A stretch of 64,000 bases of DNA from Nitrobium sp046350935 (GCA_046350935.1 JAXLZK010000011.1:25488-89487), one strand, 5' to 3'. Shown: positions 33,794-43,336, counted from the first letter of the stretch. Notes: generated by a model not told the origin, from the letters alone. Translations and numbers: made by a program.

Positions 33794-35308
33794 TTAGAAA
33801 CTGAGGGTCAGCGCATGCACCATCTGGAACGGATCCTTTATGTCGTTGGCAGACGTAAAGGGCGTTCCTGCTGCACCGGTGTTGTAGAAGTCGCCGGCGT
33901 TCATCCAGCCGGCGATGACGGAATAGGTGAGGTTCTTGTCGATCTTGTAAGAGAGCTTGACGTCGATTTCCTCACCGATCTGCTTGTCCTGTCCGCCGGA
34001 GGTCTTCGAGGCCCTGATGACGAACCCGTCGATGGAGGCGGTCATGTCTTTCATCGGCTCGAAGTCGAGACCCAGCCGGTAGTACGTGGTGTTGGCGATA
34101 CCCGTGCTGCGGCCGGTGCTGTTCACGCCGCTGCCGGTGCTGCCACCTCCGGAGTGCCCGGTGTCGAGCCACTGCATGTTCGCGGAGGTCCTGAGGGTGT
34201 ACTCATAGATGAACGCATAGTGGACATCCCGGCCCATGGTGGTCTGGAACTCCTTGTTCTTGCCGTCGGCCATGCCGTCCTTATCGCCGCTTCCGTAGGC
34301 GAAGCCCGCCCTGAGGGTCACGGGATTGATCTTATAGCCGAGGTTTGCAAAGATGCCGTAGCCCCTGAAGTCGGTTTCAGCGAATCCCTTGAGGGTCCGG
34401 CCGAACTGGGTGTCGAACTCTGCCTCATAGGTCAGCCCGTACAGTACACCGCTTGCATGGAAGCCGAGGTTGTAGAACTTGATACCCTGGTCTTCGTTGA
34501 TGACCCAGTTGCTGGCAGCAGGAGTGCCGCCGCTTGCGGGAAGCAGGGTGTTGATCGGGGTGTTGTTGCCCTGTGCATAAAACAGGTTGATTCCGACCGC
34601 GTTGTCCTTGTTCCAGTTGTACACGGCGAGAACAGCATAGGCGTCGGTGTCGTCGTTCGACTGGCCGGCACTCCCCTCGATGACTTTTGCGGTCACCGCG
34701 GCGACATGGAGGTTCTTCATGGGAAACGCGAACAGCAGGACCGCGTCGTCGCCGAACTTGGTGTGGTCGAGGAACTGCCTCTGGCTCAGGGCAAGGGGCA
34801 TATGGCCGACCTTGATGCCTGCAGGGATCCCAAGGAGGCCGGTGCCGCTGTGCTGGATCCAGGCCTGGAGGATCCTGAGCTGCGAATCGGGCTTATTGTT
34901 CTCCGTAGCGCCCACAGCGGTGCCGACGGTGGAAGCCGACGAGACGCTGCCTCTCCCCCAAACGTACGTATCTGAGTTCGTCAGGTCGGAGGTGGAGCCG
35001 CCGGTGGTTTCGAGCTGTACGAAACCGGTGGTGTTCTTGGTGACGTCGGCCTGGAGGCTGAGACGTACACGAGCGTCATACCACGCTGCGGACGGAGAAT
35101 CCACAGGCAGCCAACTGGAGCTGCTCTGGTCGATGTCGGTGCTCATCCATCCTCTGAACCTCAGTTCGCCGCCCAGGGTGATCTGGGTGGAACCTTTGGC
35201 TACCGCTGCCTGCGTCTCGGAAGGGATGTCGGCGTGGATGGCAAAAGCGCTTGCCGCGAAGCCGAGGAGAAACAACATGCTCATGAGTAATGCAAAATAT
35301 TTTTTCAC
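33794..35308 (-). CDS. Outer-membrane porin-like beta-barrel protein
   Basis: The GTG start at 35308 (GGAGGG upstream) opens a signal peptide (residues 1-23, ending AASAFA). The mature protein is rich in alternating polar/hydrophobic strands with aromatic girdles (ITLGGELRFRGWM, ARVRLSLQADV, TLRAGFAYGSGDK) and ends in a terminal Phe (HALTLSF), the usual barrel-insertion signal. At 504 aa it could form a 16- to 18-strand porin. The first mature residues form a short helix (DIPSETQAAVAK), as in other alginate- or phosphate-type porins, but the substrate cannot be told. It is a single gene bounded by a terminator. Confidence 0.85.
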   Translation of the reverse strand: MKKYFALLMSMLFLLGFAASAFAIHADIPSETQAAVAKGSTQITLGGELRFRGWMSTDIDQSSSSWLPVDSPSAAWYDARVRLSLQADVTKNTTGFVQLETTGGSTSDLTNSDTYVWGRGSVSSASTVGTAVGATENNKPDSQLRILQAWIQHSGTGLLGIPAGIKVGHMPLALSQRQFLDHTKFGDDAVLLFAFPMKNLHVAAVTAKVIEGSAGQSNDDTDAYAVLAVYNWNKDNAVGINLFYAQGNNTPINTLLPASGGTPAASNWVINEDQGIKFYNLGFHASGVLYGLTYEAEFDTQFGRTLKGFAETDFRGYGIFANLGYKINPVTLRAGFAYGSGDKDGMADGKNKEFQTTMGRDVHYAFIYEYTLRTSANMQWLDTGHSGGGSTGSGVNSTGRSTGIANTTYYRLGLDFEPMKDMTASIDGFVIRASKTSGGQDKQIGEEIDVKLSYKIDKNLTYSVIAGWMNAGDFYNTGAAGTPFTSANDIKDPFQMVHALTLSF

Positions 35309-35770
35309 TTCCTAACCCTCCTGTGGTTAGTTCAGTATCTGCCCGCCAAAGGCGGAGCGGTGCTGCCCGATTTCACTTCCGTTCGTTTTTCTGTGGGCGT
35401 TCTCACCTCCCTTTTGAGAAAAGAAGAAAAAAATAGAGTATAATCATAACTACATGATGTCATCCGCTCGTTCCCGGAAAGATCGTTGTTTCCGCAAAAG
35501 GCGGAGCCAATCAGGTAAGTTGCAACAAGTATGCCAATAAAAAGCCTTTGTAAAACAAGGGGAATTCTTAGGGGGACCCTCTTGTCCGTGTGTTTATATT
35601 GCAACAAGGTGTGTCTTTTTAAAACAGTCTCAAAAAGGGGAGGGGAGCGTCTCCCGGGAGGCCGCTTCTCACGGACTGCACTTTCTTTTGCCCCGCCACC
35701 ACAGGAGGACGTGCATTTCATCCCTCGCTGTGCCTCACTCGGTTGCACAGGAAGCGGCAGGGGATAGCCT
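35309..35770. other. Divergent regulatory region between porin and TPR gene
   Basis: This gap of ~460 bases has no credible gene. It holds overlapping -10 sequences on both strands (35437-35444), a 10-base direct repeat TTGCAACAAG at 35520-35529 and 35599-35608, and A/T-rich stretches unlike the surrounding coding DNA. The direct repeats, 79 bases apart, could be regulator sites for either gene. Confidence 0.5.
35437..35444. promoter_or_regulatory. Overlapping divergent -10 elements
   Basis: The plus strand reads TATAAT (35439-35444) and the minus strand TATACT (35442-35437), sharing four base pairs. Such symmetric -10s can fire in both directions, here toward the TPR gene and the porin gene. 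Confidence 0.5.
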
Positions 35771-36352
35771 ATGGCAAAAACATGGAAGTATGATTTCGAT
35801 ATTGCAAAGTTCTCACGGATGATCGACCAGGATCCTCAGGATTACCGGGCCTATAAAGACCGGGGGAACGCGTACCATAAAAAAAAGCGGTACGATCTCG
35901 CCATCGCCGACTACACCAGTGCGATCGAACTGAACCCCTCCTATTTCCTTGCCTATAACAACAGGGGAAATATCTATCTCCAGACCGGACAGTACGACCT
36001 CGCGCTCGCCGATTACAACAAGGCCATAGAGCTGAGCCCCAGGAACGGCATGCCCTATAACAACAGGGGGTTCATTAATATCCTCATGGGCAGGTTTGAG
36101 GAGGCGGAGCGGGATGTCAGGAAGTCCCTTGAGCTGAACGCAAACAATATCTATGCACTGAACAGCATGTCGGAGCTCTTTGCGGCGAGGAGCAATGCGG
36201 AAGAGACGTGCAAGTGGCTGAAAAGGGCGATCGAAAAAGGCTATAACAACTGGAACTACCTGAAGACATCAAAAACGTACGATCCTGTCCGCCATGCCCC
36301 CTGCTTCAGGAAACTCCTCGCCCGGCAGGAGAAACAGCTCTCAACCCGCTAA
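35771..36352 (+). CDS. TPR-repeat protein
   Basis: The 193-aa protein has three consecutive tetratricopeptide repeats at about residues 16-117: YRAYKDRGNAYHKKKRYDLA, then YFLAYNNRGNIYLQTGQYDL, then a copy beginning MPYNNRGFINILMGRFEEA. A further helical pair follows. Such proteins serve as interaction platforms. There is no signal peptide, so it should be cytoplasmic. The start is an ATG with AGGGGA seven bases upstream. It has no clear operon partner; a tRNA gene follows on the other strand. Confidence 0.85.
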   Translation: MAKTWKYDFDIAKFSRMIDQDPQDYRAYKDRGNAYHKKKRYDLAIADYTSAIELNPSYFLAYNNRGNIYLQTGQYDLALADYNKAIELSPRNGMPYNNRGFINILMGRFEEAERDVRKSLELNANNIYALNSMSELFAARSNAEETCKWLKRAIEKGYNNWNYLKTSKTYDPVRHAPCFRKLLARQEKQLSTR

Positions 36353-36499
36353 AAAAAGCCTTGCGCGCCCGGCGGAGGGATCTTTCCGGCTGCGGGGATC
36401 CGTCCTCCTCTCTTCTTATGACGGCCGCGTTCGCTCTCTTCGGAGCAATCATGTGCGGTCTGATGAAGCATGAGGGGAAAATGCGTTGAAAGGAAAAAA

Positions 36500-36574
36500 T
36501 GGTAGGCGATGTAGGGATTGAACCTACGACCTCTCCCGTGTGAAGGGAACGCTCTCCCACTGAGCTAATCGCCC
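36500..36574 (-). tRNA. tRNA-Val (anticodon CAC)
   Basis: The minus strand folds as a full cloverleaf: acceptor GGGCGAT with ATCGCCT (G1-U72 wobble), D arm GCTC/GAGC, anticodon stem TTCCC/GGGAG with loop TTCACAC, and T arm GTAGG/CCTAC around TTCAATC. The CCA end is encoded. The anticodon CAC reads GUG valine codons. Confidence 0.95.
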
Positions 36575-36711
36575 GTCCCGTGCAGAATCGACGTTATTAA
36601 TTTATAACAGATCAGAGCTGTGTAAGTAAAGGCTTCCAGGGAAAACGGTAAATAATAGAGTGATGAAGCGCGGCAGTTCGGTTCACGACAGCGGCACATG
36701 AGAGGGATGTC

Positions 36712-38664
36712 ATGATCCTGGGACGCACCGGAGATGCGGGGAGGGACGCGGCGTTGGATGCGGAGCGGTTCCTGGAGGAGAGGATAGCGGCGGCAATGCC
36801 GGGATACGAGCTGCGCCGCTCCCAGATAGAGATGCTGCGCGCCTGCTCCGGGCTGATGGAGAACGGAGGCGGCATCCTTCTCGCGGAGGCGGGGACGGGG
36901 ACAGGCAAAACCTTCGCCTATCTCGTTCCGCTGCTCCTTTCCGGAAAGCGGGCTGTCGTTTCGACCCGGACGATCACCCTGCAGGAGCAGCTCGTTGCGA
37001 AAGACCTCTCCTTTCTTTCCTCTTTGCTCGAATTCGACTACGCCATTGCGAAGGGGAGGAGCAACTATCTGTGCCTGCGGCGCCTCCACGCTTACCGGGC
37101 GGTCGAAAGAGAGGCTGGCGACTATCAGGCCCTCTGCCAGTGGGCTTCGGAGACGAAGACGGGCGACCGGGAGGACTTCCGTCCGGAGCATCCTGCTCTC
37201 TGGGAGAGGGTGTGCTCCGACGCCGATGCATGCCGGGGGCAGCGGTGTTCTTTTTCTCGGCAGTGCTTCTATTTCGCGGCGCGGCAGAGTTGGGGGAGAG
37301 TCCGGATCGTGGTGGCAAACCATGCCCTTGTGGGGATCAATGCGCTTCTCCCGGAGGACGCACGGCTCTTGCCGAGAGCGGACGTGCTGATCATCGACGA
37401 AGCGCACTCCTTCGACGGCGTGCTCTCCGAAGTCGCCGGCCTCTCCCTTTCCAGCCGGGGTTTCGAGCGCATCCTTTCCCTCCTGCTGAAGCCCGACGAA
37501 CGAGGGACGTACAGGGGACTCCTGGCGCAGACCCCTTCTCTTTTCCCGGCCATCGATTCTCTCCGCGGTGAAATGTCCCTCTTCTGGGCAGCGGCACGAA
37601 GCGCGCTACGCCATCGCGTCTCCCTTGAAGGGGCCTTCCCCCTGAAGGAGCATGCCTCCGTACTGGCCGAATCGATAAAGGTCCTTGCCGAAAAGGCCCG
37701 GAATGGTGCCGTGGGGCTTTTTCACGAGGACGACGAGCTGGAGCTGAAGGCAGCGCTGCTGAAGCTGAGAGCGTACGCCCAGGGGTTGGAGGATTTCTCC
37801 GCAGGGTGGGGCGGATATGTCCGGTGGGCCGAGATCGAAGAGGGGAGGATCGGCCTCCGTATGGCTCCGGTCTATCCAGCCGATTTCGTGCAGACCCACA
37901 TTGTTCCCGACTACGGGGCCATGATTCTTACTTCCGCGACGCTGTCCGTAGCGGGCGATTTCGGCGTCACCGCCCGCGTGCTGGGGCTGGAAGGAGCGGC
38001 GGCGCTGTCGGTGCCCTCTCCCTTCGATCTCAGGGCGCAGGTGGCACTGGACGTGAAGCGCGGGATCGACCCTGCGGAGGCCGGCAGCGCAGAGAAGCTT
38101 GCCGGGGTTATTGTCGAGGAGGCGTCGAGAAAGGACGGAGGAGTGCTGGCGCTCTTTACCTCGAAGGAGATGATGAACAGGGTGTGGGCCCTCTCTGCGG
38201 GAGAGCTGAGTGCGCGGGGGTTCACTCCGCTCCTGCAAGGAGGGATTCCCAACAGGGCCATGCTTGAGATCATGAGGGGAAGCAGCGATTGCATCATTTT
38301 CGGGCTCGACTCCTTCTGGGAGGGAGTGGATGTGAAGGGAGACGCCCTGAAATGCGTGATCATCACGAAGCTCCCTTTCGAGGTCCCTACCGAACCGGTG
38401 GTGCAGGCGAGGACCCGCGAGATCGAGGGAAGGGGAGGGAACGCGTTCCGCGAATACTCCCTGCCCCGTGCGGTCTTGAAGTTCAAGCAGGGTTTCGGCA
38501 GGCTTATCCGTTCGAGGGAGGACAGGGGGAGAGTGGTTATCTGCGATGAGAGAATCCGTACGAGATCATACGGCGCCGCTTTTCTGGAAGCCGTATACAG
38601 GGACGCGCCTCCTTCCCGGATCCGGGAGACGCGGCGTTTCGGGGGAGGGTCTGAAAAGCAGTAA
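36712..38664 (+). CDS. DinG/XPD-type ATP-dependent DNA helicase
   Basis: This superfamily 2 iron-sulfur helicase unwinds DNA 5' to 3', usually at damage or R-loops. Walker A is EAGTGTGKTFAY, and motif II is DEAH (VLIIDEAHSF). Four cysteines between motifs Ia and II (CSDADACRGQRCSFSRQCF region, about 178-198) form the 4Fe-4S site. The C-terminal RecA-like domain has FGLDSFWEGVDVKGD and GFGRLIRS. The length of 650 aa is standard for DinG/YoaA. The start is an ATG after GAGGG. It stands alone, between two tRNA genes on the other strand. Confidence 0.93.
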   Translation: MILGRTGDAGRDAALDAERFLEERIAAAMPGYELRRSQIEMLRACSGLMENGGGILLAEAGTGTGKTFAYLVPLLLSGKRAVVSTRTITLQEQLVAKDLSFLSSLLEFDYAIAKGRSNYLCLRRLHAYRAVEREAGDYQALCQWASETKTGDREDFRPEHPALWERVCSDADACRGQRCSFSRQCFYFAARQSWGRVRIVVANHALVGINALLPEDARLLPRADVLIIDEAHSFDGVLSEVAGLSLSSRGFERILSLLLKPDERGTYRGLLAQTPSLFPAIDSLRGEMSLFWAAARSALRHRVSLEGAFPLKEHASVLAESIKVLAEKARNGAVGLFHEDDELELKAALLKLRAYAQGLEDFSAGWGGYVRWAEIEEGRIGLRMAPVYPADFVQTHIVPDYGAMILTSATLSVAGDFGVTARVLGLEGAAALSVPSPFDLRAQVALDVKRGIDPAEAGSAEKLAGVIVEEASRKDGGVLALFTSKEMMNRVWALSAGELSARGFTPLLQGGIPNRAMLEIMRGSSDCIIFGLDSFWEGVDVKGDALKCVIITKLPFEVPTEPVVQARTREIEGRGGNAFREYSLPRAVLKFKQGFGRLIRSREDRGRVVICDERIRTRSYGAAFLEAVYRDAPPSRIRETRRFGGGSEKQ

Positions 38665-38700
38665 GGCTACCATGACCGAAGCCATGATAGCCTTTCTCAT
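38665..38700 (+). terminator. Terminator after the DinG-like helicase gene
   Basis: Stem GGCTA-c-CATG with CATG-a-TAGCC (38665-38674 / 38683-38692) and a following T-rich stretch (TTTCTCATTT). It begins right at the helicase stop codon. Confidence 0.65.
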
Positions 38701-38716
38701 TTAATCCTTTCTTCTT

Positions 38717-38793
<77 letters not shown>

Positions 38794-39026
38794 GATTTAA
38801 GCATACCTGAGACGTCCCGCGAATGTCAACAAATACTGCCTTCCGGCTTCCCGGAGCGGGTGCAGGGTGAGGGGGAGTCAGGGAAAAACCAGTTCCACCG
38901 TGCCTTTTTTTGTGATACTATTATGAACAAAAGGGGGGGTGTTCGGCAGGAGGCGTGTCGCTGCGGCAGTCCGGCGACGGACAGGGGCGGACAGGAACGA
39001 TGACGCACCCACCGGAAGGAGCGAGT

Positions 39027-39839
39027 ATGAAAATCGAGAACCTGAGAAAGATCGGCAGGGAGCTTTTTTTCGAGATCGGCGAAACAAGGCTGCGGCCGTT
39101 CTCCTCCGAAGAGATCGGCAAGGGGGCGTCGGGCGACAAGACCTTTCCCATCGATAAAAAGGCTGAAGACATTATCATCAAGCATCTCGAATCCCTGGGA
39201 GAGCCGCTCAGCATCGTTTCCGAGGAGCGGGGTCTCGTCGAAACGAACGGGGGAGGAGGCCGGAGGGTCCTCGTCGATCCCGTGGACGGGAGCAAAAACG
39301 CCGTCAACGGGATCCCCTTCTACTGCACTTCCCTCGCCGTTGCCGACGGGGATACCATCGGGAGTATTTCCCTGGCGTACGTGCTGAACCTGCTCACCGG
39401 AGACGAATTCTGGGCGGAGAGGGGGAAGGGAGCTTTTTTCAACGGGGAGAGGATCTCCGTCCAGAAGGACGATCAGTTCTACCTGGTTGCCTACGAGTCG
39501 CAGGCCCCCAGGAGCGACCTTCCCCGCATCATGGGGCTCCTCGGAGAGTCCAGAAGGACCCGTTGTCTCGGCGCCACCGCCCTCGACCTCGCCTATGTAG
39601 CCTACGGAGCCGTCAGCGCCTTCGTGTCCCCCTCTCCGTCGCGGAGCTTCGATTTCGCGGGGGGATGGCTCCTGGTGAAGGAGGCAGGCGGAGTATTCAC
39701 CGATTTGGAGGGGAGTTCTCTCGAAGGGGTGGAAATCGGCCTTGCCCGGAGCGCTCCGCTCCTCGCTGCGGGAAACGGACGCCTGCATGAGCGCGCGCTG
39801 GCCCTGCTCATGGCCTATAGCGCAGAGCGGGAGGGTTGA
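39027..39839 (+). CDS. Inositol-monophosphatase-family phosphatase
   Basis: This is a metal-dependent phosphatase of the IMPase/FBPase superfamily. The metal ligands are Glu67 (SEERG), Asp84 and Asp87 (VDPVDGSKN), and a third Asp in SFDFAGG, where most members have WDxAAG. The protein has 270 aa from the ATG at 39027 (AAGGAG upstream); the open frame extends upstream but the extra residues do not match the family. It could act on inositol phosphate, fructose-1,6-bisphosphate or PAP; the altered DFAGG motif prevents a firmer call. The lipid-activating fusion gene starts 33 bases downstream. Confidence 0.88.
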   Translation: MKIENLRKIGRELFFEIGETRLRPFSSEEIGKGASGDKTFPIDKKAEDIIIKHLESLGEPLSIVSEERGLVETNGGGGRRVLVDPVDGSKNAVNGIPFYCTSLAVADGDTIGSISLAYVLNLLTGDEFWAERGKGAFFNGERISVQKDDQFYLVAYESQAPRSDLPRIMGLLGESRRTRCLGATALDLAYVAYGAVSAFVSPSPSRSFDFAGGWLLVKEAGGVFTDLEGSSLEGVEIGLARSAPLLAAGNGRLHERALALLMAYSAEREG

Positions 39840-39872
39840 AAGAGGGAGCCGGAAAAAGATACGCTAGGGGGC

Positions 39873-42527
39873 ATGGACGATGCCACCATCTCCTCTGTCT
39901 TCGCCTCCGCTGCGCAAACAAACAGGGACCGCACCGCCCTCCGTTATCATGACGGCTCCTGGCGGTCCGTGACGTATGGGGAGCTTCAGGCGCGTGCGGA
40001 GCGCATAGCCCGGCTGCTCGCCGGGAAAGGATTTGTCCGGGGCGACCGAGCCGCCCTCATAGCCGAGAACAGGCCGGAGTGGTACGCGTCCTACCTCGCG
40101 GTCGTGATGCTCGGCGGCATCGCCGTCCCCCTCGATATGCAGTGGGGCGCCGGAGAGGTCGCGCAGTGTATCGGCGATTCCGCGGCAAAGATCGTCTTCC
40201 ATTCTTCCATCACCGCGGAGAATGTCCGGGAGGCTCTTGAACGCTTTCCGGCCGGGGGGATCAATTTCGATGCTCCCGGCTTCGCCTGTTCCGTGCGGCC
40301 GCCGGATGCGCCCCTCTCCGGGCGGCACGCTTCCCCGGAGGACGTCGCCTCCCTTCTCTATACCTCAGGCACCACCGGGCAGCCGAAGGGGGTCATGCTC
40401 ACCCACCGCAACATCTGCTCCGACGCCGCTGCGCTGCTTGCTGCAGGGCTGGTCGGACCCGAAGACAATGTCCTGGCGGTCCTGCCCCTCCATCATACCT
40501 ACCCTTTCATGTGTACCTTCATCGTTCCTTTTTTCGCCGGAGCTTCTGTAACCCTCGGCCCGGGTTTGAAGGGGGCGGAAATCATCTCCGCCGTCAAAGA
40601 GAACGGGGTGACGGTTGTTGTCGGGGTCCCGAGGCTCTACGAGATGATGCGCAACGGGATCCTGGCGCGGCTGCGGGAGCGCTCCGCGGTCCTGGAGAAG
40701 GCGGTCCGCCTGTGCGGGGCTCTGCGGAGGGGGACGGGGATCAATGCGGGCAAGGCGCTTTTCCGCGCCGTGCACCGGAACTTTCCCGTGCTGAAGTTCT
40801 TCGCCAGCGGCGGGGCGCGGCTCGACCCTCCGGTGATGGAAGATCTGGAGGCGCTGGGGTTCACGGTGCTGGAGGGGTACGGACTGACCGAGACGTCGCC
40901 GGTGGTCGCCTTCAATCCCGCGCGTCGCAGAAAGCCCGGCTCTGCGGGGCGTCCGCTGCCGGGAGTGGAGCTCGCGGTGAGGGAGGACGGCGAAATCGCG
41001 GTGAAGGGCCCCATGGTCATGAAGGGGTACTACCGGAACCCGGAGGCTACCGCAGAGGTGGTGCGGGACGGCTGGTTTCTCACCGGGGACCTGGGCAGCC
41101 TTGACGACGAGGGGTATCTCTTCATTACCGGGCGAAAGAAAGAGGTCATCGTCCTGAGCTCCGGCAAGAACGTCTATCCGGAAGATGTGGAGAGGGCCTA
41201 TCTCTCCCTCCCCCTTATCAAGGAGATATGCGTTGTCGGATCCGGAGGAGCCGGGGCGGAGGACGCGATACAGGCGATCATCGTCCCCGATCTCGACTCC
41301 GCAAGGGAGAGGTCCGTCGGGAACATTGCGGAGGCGCTGGACTGGGAAGTGAACAGGGTGTCCGCCCGGCTCCCCGGATATATGCGCATCAAAGGGTACC
41401 TGCTGCATCCCGGACCCCTGCCCCGCACTCCCCTGGGGAAGCTCCGCCGCTTCATGGTGCGCGATCTTCTGGTCAACGCCCGGTCTGCGGCACGGTCCGG
41501 GAGGGAAGAGGACGGCATCCTTATGGGAGAGGAAACGGGCAGGCGGGTGGCGGAAAATATCAGGCGGCTGCTGGACGAAGACAGGCCTGTCCGCGCTTCC
41601 GATACCCTCGAGCTCGATCTTGGCTTTGATTCGTTGAAGAAGGTTGAGCTCGTCTCCTCCCTCGAAGAGGCCTTTTCCGTCAGCCTGCCTGATGCTTTCA
41701 TCGCAGAGGTGCAGACGGTGGGAGAGATAGTGGCGAAGCTGCAGGAGCTCCGGACCGGCTGGGGGAGTCCGGAAAGGGGCGCGGTCTCGTGGAAGGGCAT
41801 TCTCGGGAAAGAGCCGCCCCTGTCCGAGGTGCTGAAGACGGGGGTTTCCCACGGCGCCGCGGAGAGGGCGCTTCTCTTCATCCTGTATATGCTTCTGAAA
41901 GGCATTTTCCGTCTCCTGTTCCGCCCGCGGGTGGAGGGGCTCGAAAACATTCCGGAGGAGGGCCCTTTCGTCATCACCCCGAACCATACGAGCTATCTCG
42001 ACGGCTTCATTTTCGGCCTCTCCGTTCCGTTCAGGGTGTTCAGGAAGCTCAATTTCCTCGGCCTGCAGCAGTTTTTCACGGGAGGGTTCACGGCGTGGTT
42101 TGCGCGGATGAGCCATGTCGTTCCCATCGATGCGGAGACGTACCTGAGCAAGGCGCTCCAGATGTCCGCATACCTGCTGGCGCAGGGGAGGGGGCTTTGC
42201 GTCTTTCCGGAAGGGGGGCGTTCTTTCGACGGGGAGGTGCTGCCTTTTAAAAAGGGCATCGGGGTGCTGGCGGTTGAACGCGGGGTGCCGGTGGTCCCCG
42301 CTGCCATCGGAGGGGCTTTCAAGGCTCTCCCCCGGGGCTCGTTCCTCCTCAGGCCGACACGGATAACGGTGCGTTTCGGGGAGGCGCTGCGTCCGGCTTC
42401 CGGCGGACCGTCCCGGCATGAGGAGGAGGGGGATCCCTACCAGGCTTTTGCCGACGCGGTGCGGGAGGAAGTGATACGCCTGGCAAGGGGTTCGATAGCG
42501 AAAACGCCGGGGGCTGTGGTAAGGTAA
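39873..42527 (+). CDS. Three-domain fusion: acyl-activating enzyme, acyl carrier domain, PlsC acyltransferase
   Basis: Residues 1-535 form an AMP-dependent acyl synthetase (YTSGTTGQPKG 163-173, EGYGLTETSP about 334-343, GDLG and GKNVYPEDVE). Residues 553-630 form an acyl carrier domain with the phosphopantetheine serine Ser587 (GFDSLKK). Residues about 665-884 are a lysophosphatidate-type acyltransferase with NHTSYLD (His705, Asp710) and FPEGGRS. The chain can activate a fatty acid, hold it on its own carrier and transfer it to a lysophospholipid, like Aas but with an internal carrier and reversed order. No classic multi-pass transporter region is seen. The start is an ATG without a strong ribosome binding site. 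Confidence 0.9.
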   Translation: MDDATISSVFASAAQTNRDRTALRYHDGSWRSVTYGELQARAERIARLLAGKGFVRGDRAALIAENRPEWYASYLAVVMLGGIAVPLDMQWGAGEVAQCIGDSAAKIVFHSSITAENVREALERFPAGGINFDAPGFACSVRPPDAPLSGRHASPEDVASLLYTSGTTGQPKGVMLTHRNICSDAAALLAAGLVGPEDNVLAVLPLHHTYPFMCTFIVPFFAGASVTLGPGLKGAEIISAVKENGVTVVVGVPRLYEMMRNGILARLRERSAVLEKAVRLCGALRRGTGINAGKALFRAVHRNFPVLKFFASGGARLDPPVMEDLEALGFTVLEGYGLTETSPVVAFNPARRRKPGSAGRPLPGVELAVREDGEIAVKGPMVMKGYYRNPEATAEVVRDGWFLTGDLGSLDDEGYLFITGRKKEVIVLSSGKNVYPEDVERAYLSLPLIKEICVVGSGGAGAEDAIQAIIVPDLDSARERSVGNIAEALDWEVNRVSARLPGYMRIKGYLLHPGPLPRTPLGKLRRFMVRDLLVNARSAARSGREEDGILMGEETGRRVAENIRRLLDEDRPVRASDTLELDLGFDSLKKVELVSSLEEAFSVSLPDAFIAEVQTVGEIVAKLQELRTGWGSPERGAVSWKGILGKEPPLSEVLKTGVSHGAAERALLFILYMLLKGIFRLLFRPRVEGLENIPEEGPFVITPNHTSYLDGFIFGLSVPFRVFRKLNFLGLQQFFTGGFTAWFARMSHVVPIDAETYLSKALQMSAYLLAQGRGLCVFPEGGRSFDGEVLPFKKGIGVLAVERGVPVVPAAIGGAFKALPRGSFLLRPTRITVRFGEALRPASGGPSRHEEEGDPYQAFADAVREEVIRLARGSIAKTPGAVVR

Positions 42528-42544
42528 AACGAAAAGGAGTTCGT

Positions 42545-42898
42545 ATGGCGGATGTCAGATATAAACAGTACACTGAAGAAGAGGGCAGGATATACGACGC
42601 GGCTATCGCGCGGATCAGAGAGGGAATGAAGAACGGACTGAGCTTTCAGGAGGCCTGCATTTCCATCAGGGTGGAGGACGCGGAGCTGAAGAGGCTCATC
42701 CTCGACGATGCCCTGAAGATAATGATAGCGGAAATGCATTTCGGCAAGGGGATTCTGCTGCCGCAGGTCGCCGGCATCCTGAAGGTGCCGATGGACACGA
42801 TTACCGCGGCTGTCGCCGAGATGCTGGACGACGTGGGCATTACCGCTGCTGAGCAGTACCGGCAAAAGAACCCCGACGCCCCGTTCGGGAGTGCGTAA
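42545..42898 (+). CDS. Conserved-looking small hypothetical protein (117 aa)
   Basis: This is a soluble, mostly helical protein (MADVRYKQYTEEEGRIYDAAIARIREGM ... ITAAVAEMLDDVGITAAEQY). It starts at an ATG with AAAAGGAG upstream and begins 17 bases after the lipid fusion gene, so it is probably co-transcribed. No domain, metal site or membrane segment is recognised. The codon pattern and ribosome binding site support a real gene. Any role in lipid metabolism would be a guess from position. Confidence 0.75.
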   Translation: MADVRYKQYTEEEGRIYDAAIARIREGMKNGLSFQEACISIRVEDAELKRLILDDALKIMIAEMHFGKGILLPQVAGILKVPMDTITAAVAEMLDDVGITAAEQYRQKNPDAPFGSA

Positions 42899-42942
42899 AC
42901 CCGGAAGCCGCCCGGCCTGAAGCAGGAGGAGGAGCCGCCGTT

Positions 42943-43317
42943 ATGATGTTTGACGAGCTGTTGACGCTGGAAGAGATCAGGAAGGAGCCTTTCATCCTGG
43001 AGAACATCCGATGGGACATCGAACCCAGGGATCTCATGGAGCCGCGCCATATAAAGACGGAGGCCGGCATGGAGGTCAAACCTCCGATCAAGGGGTATGT
43101 TTTCTATATCGATGTGACTGATGAGCAGCCGGCCCTTTTCCTGCTGCGGCATACCACTGCCGATTACGCGGAGACCCTGGCCCAGATCAAAGAAATCCCC
43201 GCAGGGCTCCTGCAAGAGGCCGTCGAGGAGAACAGGGAGCGCATCTATTTCAATATGTCTCCTATCGGCAGGAAGGTGGAGGCTTGGCTCAAAGAGCGGC
43301 TCGGGGTCAGGGGATAG
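42943..43317 (+). CDS. Small hypothetical protein (124 aa)
   Basis: This is a soluble alpha/beta-looking protein without recognised motifs (opens MMFDELLTLEEIRKEPFILENIRWDIEP; ends KVEAWLKERLGVRG). It has GGAGGAGG before its ATG and follows the 117-aa protein by 44 bases in the same direction, so the two are probably an operon with the lipid gene. It ends 19 bases from a converging phosphatase gene. Family not recognised. Confidence 0.75.
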   Translation: MMFDELLTLEEIRKEPFILENIRWDIEPRDLMEPRHIKTEAGMEVKPPIKGYVFYIDVTDEQPALFLLRHTTADYAETLAQIKEIPAGLLQEAVEENRERIYFNMSPIGRKVEAWLKERLGVRG

Positions 43318-43336
43318 GGGATCCGCAGGGAAAAGC

